Source: Actinomycetota bacterium (GTDB lineage Bacteria > Actinomycetota > Acidimicrobiia > Acidimicrobiales > Poriferisodaliceae). From it: 12,350 nt of DNA. The notes beneath the pieces were generated by a model. That model made no database searches and had not been told where the DNA came from. It saw only the letters and a program-made list of their open reading frames with translations. A program made the position numbers and the translations under genes. Location of the stretch: assembly GCA_002731665.1 (NCBI GenBank), contig PCCJ01000026.1, positions 1 to 12,350 on the forward strand, written 5' to 3'. The first letter of the stretch is position 1, and each line of letters opens with the position of its first letter. Positions 7,103-12,350 of this stretch are shown here, piece after piece.

Positions 7103-7116
7103 CGCTACGCGTAGCG
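7103..7116. promoter_or_regulatory. Perfect 14-bp palindrome CGCTACGCGTAGCG (candidate operator)
   Basis: Uninterrupted self-complementary 14-mer 14 bases after the first palindrome and 22 bases before the kinase ribosome binding site. It is GC-rich in an AT-rich gap. It could be an operator at the transcript start, or a hairpin in the leader. No T-run follows, so a terminator is unlikely. Confidence 0.42.
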
Positions 7117-7138
7117 TTTCATGTTCATTGACATCACC

Positions 7139-7144
7139 AGGAGG
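7139..7144 (+). promoter_or_regulatory. Consensus ribosome binding site of the phosphotransferase gene
   Basis: AGGAGG followed by six bases and ATG at 7151. It fixes that start over the in-frame ATG at 7121. It is the strongest Shine-Dalgarno in the window. Confidence 0.85.
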
Positions 7145-7150
7145 AACAGC

Positions 7151-8170
7151 ATGATTGAAGGTATCCAACAAGCAGCAGTCACCGACTGGTTCGTCTCGAA
7201 TGCTACTAACGTTTCTGAACCATTAAAGTTTGAACTTATCACTGGCGGCCATTCGAACTTAACGTACAAAGTAACTGACATGGACATGAAGCAATGGGTT
7301 CTCCGCAGGCCACCGCTAGGGCATGTTCTACAAGGTGCGCATGATATGGGTAGAGAACATCGTCTACTTTCATCACTTTCAATGACCCAAGTGCCAGTCC
7401 CCCCAGTCGTCGGCATGTGTACTGACGTAGCAGTAAACGACGCAGATTTTTACGTAACCGAATTTGTTAATGGCCACGTTCTCAGAGACAAAGAAACAGC
7501 AGCATTGGTTCCGTTAGGTAATCGCTCCTTATTGTCAGATCGAATCGTTGAGGGCCTTGCTTCAATTCACTCGGTAGATCTTGACGCGACAAAACTGGCA
7601 GATTTAGGCAAAAAGGAGGACTACGTCGCACGCCAGCTGAGAACATGGCTTCGCCAATTTGGTGCAATGACATCTCGTGAATTGCCCATAATCAAACGGG
7701 TGCACGACGCCCTGCATGATGCGATTCCTACTCAAACTGAAGCAACTCTGATTCATGGAGATTACCGGTTAGATAATTGCCTTGTAACTCCTGACGGGCA
7801 CCTATCCGCGGTTTTGGACTGGGAAATTTCGACACTCGGTGACCCACTAGCAGACCTCGGAATTTTATTGGCTTATTGGAGTGAGGCCTCTGACAGCTTT
7901 TTGCCATTAGGTTTCTCCGCTACCATCGAAGATGGTTTCAAAAGCCGTGACGGCCTCATAAATAAATACGTAGAGCTAACTGGTCGCGACGTTTCAAACA
8001 TTGATTACTACTTCGCATTTGCCAATTGGCGTTTAGCCTGCATCCTTGAGGGAGTTCATGCCAGATACGTCGGTGGCGCGAATGTCGAAATTCCCGCGGA
8101 AGTAGAAATATTTCCAAAGAGTGTCGTTAGTCTAGCTCTACGCGCAGCTGAGATTCTCGGAGTTGATTAG
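7151..8170 (+). CDS. APH-fold phosphotransferase, ACAD10/ACAD11/LvaA-like acyl-CoA kinase family
   Basis: Aminoglycoside-phosphotransferase-fold kinase of the group typified by the kinase domains of ACAD10/ACAD11 and Pseudomonas LvaA, which phosphorylate 4-hydroxyacyl-CoAs before elimination to enoyl-CoA. In 339 residues: glycine loop TGGHSNLTYKV (31-41), WVLRRPPLGHVLQGAHDMGREH (49-70) typical of this subgroup, Brenner catalytic motif IHGDYRLDN with D204 and N209, and the metal-binding aspartate in LDWE (D223), followed by GDPLADLG (230-237). All key residues are intact, so it should be an active ATP- or GTP-dependent kinase. It leads the plus-strand cluster: PAC2 starts two bases after its stop. 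No acyl-CoA dehydrogenase, the usual partner, is in the window. Aminoglycoside resistance is unlikely given the RRPP and GDPLADLG signatures. Substrate unknown; family call firm. Confidence 0.9.
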   Translation: MIEGIQQAAVTDWFVSNATNVSEPLKFELITGGHSNLTYKVTDMDMKQWVLRRPPLGHVLQGAHDMGREHRLLSSLSMTQVPVPPVVGMCTDVAVNDADFYVTEFVNGHVLRDKETAALVPLGNRSLLSDRIVEGLASIHSVDLDATKLADLGKKEDYVARQLRTWLRQFGAMTSRELPIIKRVHDALHDAIPTQTEATLIHGDYRLDNCLVTPDGHLSAVLDWEISTLGDPLADLGILLAYWSEASDSFLPLGFSATIEDGFKSRDGLINKYVELTGRDVSNIDYYFAFANWRLACILEGVHARYVGGANVEIPAEVEIFPKSVVSLALRAAEILGVD

Positions 8171-8172
8171 CC

Positions 8173-9027
8173 GTGGATTTGTACCAGTTAAAAAGTGAAC
8201 CAGCCTGCCATCAACCCGTCATGCTAATCGCTTTGGAAAGCTTCGTTGACGCAGGGAACGTTCGGGCATCAGTAGCTGAAACGCTTCGAGAACAACTGGA
8301 TTTCAAGATAGTCGCAGATTTCGATATGGATTTATTAATTGACCATCGATCGCATCGCCCTATCTTGACAATCAATGATGGCGTCATGACCAATTTCGAG
8401 TGGCCAAGCATCCAGTTGCTTCACGCGATCGATCAGCTTGGCAACCATGTGCTCTTACTCGACGGGCCAGAACCTGACTTGGTATGGCACCAATTCATCA
8501 ACCAAGTAATGACCTTGGCAACCAGGTTCGCTGCACGATCTATAATTGGTATCGGCTCTTTCCCTGGCCCAGTTCCACATACACGACCTACTGAAGTCGC
8601 TACAACCACCACTGATTCATCGCTTGCCCGCCCGGTTGCATACTTACCTGATGAGCTCGAAGTTCCATCTAGCATCCATGCAGCCATCGAATGGAGCGCC
8701 CAAGATTACGGAATCCCAGCCTTGGGGCTGTGGGCTCCAGTTCCTCAATACGCCGGAGTGCAACCTTATCCTTCCGCCGCGGCAGCACTTTTACGTCGAA
8801 TATCAGAGTTGACCGATATCACGGTTGACTTGTCTGAGCTTGACGAGGCAGGAGAACGCGCCGTTCGTAGAATCGACGCAGCCGTTGCGGCAAATCCGCA
8901 ACATAAACAAATCGTCGATGCTCTCGAGAAACACATAGAGTCAATGGAAGCTTCACGAGCCCATGACCTACCTTCGGGGGATGATCTCGCTGCAGAGCTA
9001 CAACGCTTTCTAGATGATCAAGGGTGA
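8173..9027 (+). CDS. PAC2 family protein (DUF75; proteasome-assembly-chaperone fold)
   Basis: Member of the PAC2 superfamily, named for a eukaryotic 20S proteasome assembly chaperone; the bacterial role is unsettled. In 284 residues the actinobacterial pattern is clear: MDLYQLKSEP start, MLIALESFVDAGN (17-29), RPILTINDG (62-70), LDGPEPDLVWHQF (96-108), GSFPGPVPHTRP (128-139), GLWAPVPQY (185-193), then a helical, acidic C-terminal part (about 200-284) ending ELQRFLDDQG. No signal peptide or membrane segment. The start is GTG, two bases after the kinase stop, with GGAG ten bases before, so it is translated from the same mRNA as the kinase. Mycobacterial relatives (such as Rv2125) form oligomers. 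Its link with a catabolic kinase is unusual. Family membership rests on motif order recalled from known members. Confidence 0.82.
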   Translation: MDLYQLKSEPACHQPVMLIALESFVDAGNVRASVAETLREQLDFKIVADFDMDLLIDHRSHRPILTINDGVMTNFEWPSIQLLHAIDQLGNHVLLLDGPEPDLVWHQFINQVMTLATRFAARSIIGIGSFPGPVPHTRPTEVATTTTDSSLARPVAYLPDELEVPSSIHAAIEWSAQDYGIPALGLWAPVPQYAGVQPYPSAAAALLRRISELTDITVDLSELDEAGERAVRRIDAAVAANPQHKQIVDALEKHIESMEASRAHDLPSGDDLAAELQRFLDDQG

Positions 9028-9034
9028 TCCCAAA

Positions 9035-9064
9035 ATGGCACGCTCTCTACATTTGAGCTAGATT
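9035..9064 (+). promoter_or_regulatory. Candidate leaderless promoter of the LLM oxidoreductase gene
   Basis: ATGGCA (9035-9040, four of six matches to a TTGACA -35), 18 bases, then TAGATT (9059-9064, a TANNNT -10), then six bases to the ATG at 9071. That spacing puts transcription start at or next to the ATG. The gene lacks a Shine-Dalgarno, which fits a leaderless mRNA. If real, the second half of the cluster has its own promoter inside a 43-base gap. Confidence 0.42.
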
Positions 9065-9070
9065 TACTCT

Positions 9071-10087
9071 ATGAAAATAGATGGTGGCATTGGCGTCGAT
9101 GGCGGATTCGACCGAATAGTAGAAAAATCGCAAGAGCAGGAAGAAATCGGGTATGACGGGCTCTGGGTTCCTGAAACCAGCCACGATCCTTTCACGATGT
9201 TGCCATTAATGGCTCATGGAACTGAAAATATTGAACTTGGCACAAGCATCGTCGTCGGATTTGCCCGAAACCCTATGGACCTCGCATATAGCGCAAACGA
9301 CATCCAACTCATTTCCAAAGGCCGTTTCACTCTTGGGCTAGGCAGCCAAATCAAAGCTCACATTACTCGTCGATTCTCGATGGAATGGTCTAAACCTGCC
9401 GCCAGAATGCGGGAAATGATTCTTGCCACAAAAGCAATCTGGAACAGCTGGAATACTGATGAGAAGCTCGATTTTCGAGGCGATTTTTATCAACATACAT
9501 TAATGACACCGTTTTTCGATCCTGGAGAGAATCCCTATGGTGCTCCAAAAATTGCGCTAGCCGGAGTAGGGCCTCTGATGACCGAAGTGGCGGGCGAAAC
9601 ATGCGATGTTTTTCTTGCACATGGCTTCACTACAGAAAAATATCTAAGAGAGGAAACTATCCCGGCACTCGAACGAGGTGCTGATAAAGCTGGAAGATCT
9701 CTATCTGATGTAGAAATTTCGGCGCCTCTTTTCATTGTTACCGGCAACAATGAGCAAGAACTCGAAGACGCTAAGAACTCCACAAGGCAACAGATTGCCT
9801 TCTACGGCTCGACGCCTGCATACCGAGGAGTTCTAGAATGTCACGGTTGGGGCGACATGCAAACCGAACTCAATAAATTGTCTAAAGAAGGCAAATGGGC
9901 TGAGATGGGGAAAACTATCGATGACGAGGTCCTCGATGCCTTCGCCGTTGTAGGAGAACCAGAAGAAATAGCGAGTGAACTCACACAACGATTCGGTGAT
10001 GTTGTTCAGCGAGTAAGTTTTTATGCTCCATACAAATCTGATGCAGAACGTTGGAAAGCGGTATTCAGAGATCTCAAGGCGGTGTAA
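9071..10087 (+). CDS. LLM-class F420-dependent oxidoreductase (luciferase-like, TIGR03617-like)
   Basis: Luciferase-like TIM-barrel flavin/deazaflavin oxidoreductase, probably using coenzyme F420, in the cytoplasm. In 338 residues: barrel start MKIDGGIG, IGYDGLWVPETSHDPF (26-41), IELGTSIVVGFARNP (54-68), cofactor-binding GRFTLGLGSQIKAH (84-97), RFSMEWSKPAARMREM (101-116), IALAGVGPLMTEVAGE (151-166), and the late VVGEPEEIASEL typical of the LLM superfamily. The pattern most resembles the actinobacterial group TIGR03617 of unknown substrate. FMN use cannot be excluded. The ATG lacks a Shine-Dalgarno and follows a TANNNT box by six bases. The HMG-CoA-lyase-family gene starts four bases after its stop, so the two are co-transcribed. 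Function in an acyl-CoA route is suggested by context only. Confidence 0.88.
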   Translation: MKIDGGIGVDGGFDRIVEKSQEQEEIGYDGLWVPETSHDPFTMLPLMAHGTENIELGTSIVVGFARNPMDLAYSANDIQLISKGRFTLGLGSQIKAHITRRFSMEWSKPAARMREMILATKAIWNSWNTDEKLDFRGDFYQHTLMTPFFDPGENPYGAPKIALAGVGPLMTEVAGETCDVFLAHGFTTEKYLREETIPALERGADKAGRSLSDVEISAPLFIVTGNNEQELEDAKNSTRQQIAFYGSTPAYRGVLECHGWGDMQTELNKLSKEGKWAEMGKTIDDEVLDAFAVVGEPEEIASELTQRFGDVVQRVSFYAPYKSDAERWKAVFRDLKAV

Positions 10088-10091
10088 GCTC

Positions 10092-11015
10092 ATGGACCCC
10101 AACTTCCCCACCGACGTCGAAATCAGAGAAGTTGGGCCTCGAGATGGCTTACAGAATGAGATGGTCTTGCCAGTGGATCAAAGAGTCGCGCTAATTGATG
10201 CTCTCTCCGCTACTGGGCTAAAAACAATCGAAGCCGCTTCATTTGTTCATCCGAAAGCGATTCCACCTATGGCGGGTTCCGCCGAAGTCATGGCGAAAAT
10301 TAATCGCGTCGAGGGCGTCAGTTATAGAGCTCTGGTTCCTAACGAAAAAGGAACCCATGCGGCGCTAGATGCTCGAGCAGATGAGATAGAAGTTGTAATG
10401 TCTGCTTCTGTTACTCACAACTTAAAGAACATAAAAATGTTGCCTGCGGAATCAGTCCAACAAATAATAGCCTTAACAAAAATGTCTCACTCCGCTGGCA
10501 CGCCAGTCGAAGCAATTGTTTCAACGGCTTTCGGCTGCGCATACGAAGGAGACATTGATCCAAAGATAGTGGCTAATTACGCCAGGCAGCTTATGGACGA
10601 AGCCGGAGTCGATAGCCTTTCATTCGGCGACACAAGCGGAATGGCAACTCCAAGGGTTGTGATGGAACTTCTGGAGGCTCTTAGCAAACAGCAAATCGAA
10701 CCTAAAGACATCGCCCTTCATTTCCACAACACCCGTAATACAGGACTGGCCAACATTGTGGTAGCGCTTCAAGCTGGTGTTCGGCGGTTTGACTCTTCAA
10801 TCGGAGGCTTAGGTGGCTGCCCTTATTCGCCGGGAGCTACGGGCAACGTGCCAACTGAAGACGTCGTTCACCTCATCCAAGATTTTGGCATTTCTACAGG
10901 GATTGACTTAAACCGAGTTATCGAATGCGGCGAATTAGCTGAAGATTTAGTCGGCAGGCAATTACCATCTCAAGTTCTACGAGCTGGGCCCCGGAGCCGA
11001 ATTTTTGCGAGTTAA
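10092..11015 (+). CDS. Hydroxymethylglutaryl-CoA lyase family protein
   Basis: HMGL-family TIM-barrel lyase. The usual reaction splits 3-hydroxy-3-methylglutaryl-CoA into acetyl-CoA and acetoacetate at the end of leucine breakdown. In 307 residues every catalytic element is visible: REVGPRDGLQNE (12-23) with R17 and metal-binding D18, E47, metal-binding H210 and H212 in HFHNT, catalytic C243 in GGLGGCPYSPGATGN (238-252) and ligand N252, then TED. Residue 53 is His in FVHPK where animal enzymes have Ser, near the active site. The ATG at 10092 is four bases after the oxidoreductase stop; an in-frame ATG at 10023 lies within that gene and would add a foreign tail. It converges on the CoA-transferase gene with seven bases between stops. 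A related substrate, such as citramalyl-CoA or an isoprenoid 3-hydroxyglutaryl-CoA, is possible. Confidence 0.9.
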   Translation: MDPNFPTDVEIREVGPRDGLQNEMVLPVDQRVALIDALSATGLKTIEAASFVHPKAIPPMAGSAEVMAKINRVEGVSYRALVPNEKGTHAALDARADEIEVVMSASVTHNLKNIKMLPAESVQQIIALTKMSHSAGTPVEAIVSTAFGCAYEGDIDPKIVANYARQLMDEAGVDSLSFGDTSGMATPRVVMELLEALSKQQIEPKDIALHFHNTRNTGLANIVVALQAGVRRFDSSIGGLGGCPYSPGATGNVPTEDVVHLIQDFGISTGIDLNRVIECGELAEDLVGRQLPSQVLRAGPRSRIFAS

Positions 11016-11032
11016 ACAGTTGTCAGTTTAAC
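11011..11032. terminator. Perfect inverted repeat over the lyase and CoA-transferase stop codons
   Basis: GTTAAAC (11011-11017) and GTTTAAC (11026-11032) form a perfect 7-bp stem with an eight-base loop; the first arm contains the lyase TAA and the loop holds the CoA-transferase TGA. AT-rich and without a T-run, so a weak or unconventional terminator at best, but it mirrors the arrangement at 5257-5279. Confidence 0.38.
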
Positions 11033-12228
11033 AAAATAACTCCTGCAGAGCTGAGAATAGCAAGCTCATCGTCAGAAATTTCGGCCAATTCTTTCAAGAC
11101 CCAATCAGTGTGTTGTCCCAAGCGGGGCCCGACGGTTTCGATTTTATTTTCTGTCCGTGAAAACTTTGGAACTGGAGCTGCCATTGGAATTTTGCGTCCC
11201 AATGTCTCTACTTCGAAACGCCGGATCATCTCCCTCGCTGCGTAATGCGGATCCGTCAACATATCTGGAGCAGTGTAAATACGTCCATAGGGAATCGAGT
11301 GCTGATCCAATAAAGCTTCAAGCGCTTCAATGCCAAAGGTCACAGTCCACTCAGAAATCAAATTATCTAATTCTGTCTGATTTTTACCTCGATTCAAATG
11401 CTCGGCAAACCGTTCGTCAGTACTCAAATTTTCTTGCCCCATTGCAACACAGATCCGTCTGAAAATACTGTCCGAATTGCCTGCTATCAAAATATCTGAA
11501 CCATCTTTAGTCGGGTAAACATTGGATGGCGCTACTCCAGGCAAGACAGATCCTGTTCTACCCCGCTGGTAACCGTCTATTTCGTAGTCCACCATAGTTG
11601 ATTCCATCAGCGCGAAAACTGCCTCATATATGGCAACATCAACTTCCTGACCTAAACCGCTTATATGTCGTTCATTCAAAGCTGCCATGGTCCCGATAAC
11701 AGCAAAAAGCGACGCCATAGCGTCACCTAAACTTATACCAGTGCGCGTCGACTGCCTATCTGGCCAGCCAGTTGTGTGCCGTATTCCTCCCATCGCTTCG
11801 CCAATCGAACCAAAACCCGGGTCTTGCGAGCGAGGCCCTGTTTGCCCAAACCCAGAGACATGGGTCATCACCAATCCAGGGTTACCGGGCGATAGATCCT
11901 CGTAACTTAGGCCCCACTCCACAAGCCTCCCTGGTGTAAAATTTTCTAAAACTACATCTGATTTTTCAGCTATCGAACGGACTAAATCTCTTCCTCTCGT
12001 ATCTCTTAGATCGATCGCTACCGATTTTTTATTGCGAGCTATAGAAGGCCACCAGTAACTATTGCCCTGAGAATCGCACTTACCCCATTGACGCATCGGA
12101 TCGCCCCCAATCGGGGATTCAATTTTGACAATTTCTGCGCCATAGTCACCGAGTAGCTGTCCAGCAAATGGGCCAGCTATGAAGTTACCAAGTTCCAGCA
12201 CTCTGATACCTGACAGCGGTCCAGGCAT
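11023..12228 (-). CDS. CaiB/BaiF family (class III) CoA-transferase
   Basis: Class III CoA-transferase that moves CoA from an acyl-CoA donor to a carboxylic acid. In 401 residues counted from the ATG at 12228: N-terminal MPGPLSGIRVLELGNFIAGP, AEIVKIESPIGGDPMR (31-46), NKKSVAIDLRD (67-76), VVLENFTPGRLVEWGL (92-107), VSGFGQTGP (124-132), and the catalytic aspartate D169 in GISLGDAMASL, the position equivalent to that of formyl-CoA transferase. The C-terminal part holds GVAPSNVYPTKDG and ends near the stop. The ATG is chosen because family members start at M-x-GPL-x-G-I-R-V, and because the reading frame upstream belongs to another gene whose TAG ends one base before it; a longer in-frame version from 12333 is unlikely. 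Acceptor acid unknown; the neighbouring lyase suggests a dicarboxylic or branched acid. Confidence 0.92.
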   Translation of the reverse strand: MPGPLSGIRVLELGNFIAGPFAGQLLGDYGAEIVKIESPIGGDPMRQWGKCDSQGNSYWWPSIARNKKSVAIDLRDTRGRDLVRSIAEKSDVVLENFTPGRLVEWGLSYEDLSPGNPGLVMTHVSGFGQTGPRSQDPGFGSIGEAMGGIRHTTGWPDRQSTRTGISLGDAMASLFAVIGTMAALNERHISGLGQEVDVAIYEAVFALMESTMVDYEIDGYQRGRTGSVLPGVAPSNVYPTKDGSDILIAGNSDSIFRRICVAMGQENLSTDERFAEHLNRGKNQTELDNLISEWTVTFGIEALEALLDQHSIPYGRIYTAPDMLTDPHYAAREMIRRFEVETLGRKIPMAAPVPKFSRTENKIETVGPRLGQHTDWVLKELAEISDDELAILSSAGVILLN

Positions 12229-12229
12229 G

Positions 12230-12350
12230 CTAAACCGCTTCCGAATCTGCATCAACGCAATTGCCTTCACACTGGTGACCATCATCCATTTTTTTTTGAG
12301 CAGGTCGGTGAAGTACTGCTGAGATTGGCTCAATTATTAAAAGATCTTGA
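12230..12350 (-). CDS. 3' end of an unrecognised gene upstream of the CoA-transferase (partial)
   Basis: On the minus strand one frame is open from the right edge to a TAG at 12232-12230, one base before the CoA-transferase ATG. It reads from QDLLIIEPISAV through LHRPAQKKMDDGH to an acidic end DADSEAV, about 39 residues. This looks like a protein tail and the TAG-C-ATG junction suggests translational coupling in one operon. I do not recognise the family. The frame includes an A9 run (complement of 12289-12297), so an assembly or sequencing slip there would alter its upper part. It could also be non-coding leader that is open by chance. Confidence 0.42.
   Translation of the reverse strand, partial: QDLLIIEPISAVLHRPAQKKMDDGHQCEGNCVDADSEAV

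Noticed and set aside
7121..7150. Ten-codon N-terminal extension of the phosphotransferase from ATG 7121
   Set aside because: A consensus AGGAGG with ideal spacing lies inside it and points to ATG 7151.
8433..8687. Open frame on the minus strand opposite the PAC2 gene
   Set aside because: The plus-strand frame has the PAC2 motifs over its full length; the antisense frame has none.
12289..12297. Run of nine T (A9 on the minus strand), possible frameshift in the CoA-transferase gene
   Set aside because: The conserved CoA-transferase starts downstream at 12228, so the run does not interrupt it; it only affects the partial upstream frame.

Overview
The window looks like a chromosomal stretch from an actinobacterium of moderate GC (I estimate a little under 50% by eye). 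The arrangement holA / rpsT / lepA / hrcA / dnaJ / rsmE, with rpsT on the opposite strand, is the actinobacterial one. An F420-type LLM oxidoreductase, a PAC2-family protein and a thioredoxin fused to a TPR-like tail also point there. Unusually low GC for this gene set, short intergenic gaps and CoA-catabolic genes make a marine Acidimicrobiia-like lineage my best guess; this is inference, not proof. No mobile element, CRISPR array, tRNA or rRNA was seen, and the largest non-coding gap is about 215 bases (lepA-rpsT).

Left part (1-7045), housekeeping. On the minus strand, read right to left, come a CnoX/YbbN-like thioredoxin and holA (DNA polymerase III delta). Then rpsT (ribosomal protein S20) on the plus strand, followed by lepA (EF-4), hrcA (heat-shock repressor), dnaJ (Hsp40) and rsmE (16S rRNA m3U1498 methyltransferase), all minus. 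The hrcA-dnaJ-rsmE block has gaps of 10 and 6 bases and is surely one operon. A possible start of one more gene lies at the very left edge. No canonical CIRCE operator was found, but a dyad-rich stretch lies in front of hrcA. hemW, often found between lepA and hrcA, is absent here.

Right part (7046-12350), accessory CoA metabolism. A plus-strand cluster runs: APH-fold phosphotransferase of the ACAD10/ACAD11/LvaA type, PAC2-family protein, LLM-class F420-type oxidoreductase, HMG-CoA-lyase family enzyme. It converges on a minus-strand CaiB/BaiF (class III) CoA-transferase, whose start is coupled to the 3' end of an unrecognised gene running off the right edge. The divergent thioredoxin/kinase intergenic region holds two perfect palindromes that look like operators. 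The cluster suggests activation and cleavage of branched or hydroxylated acyl-CoA substrates, but its substrate cannot be read from sequence.

Recurring small-scale signals include two convergent gene pairs whose stop codons are both embedded in perfect 7-bp inverted repeats, and at least two genes (thioredoxin, LLM oxidoreductase) with a TANNNT -10 box placed six bases before the start codon, as expected for leaderless transcripts.
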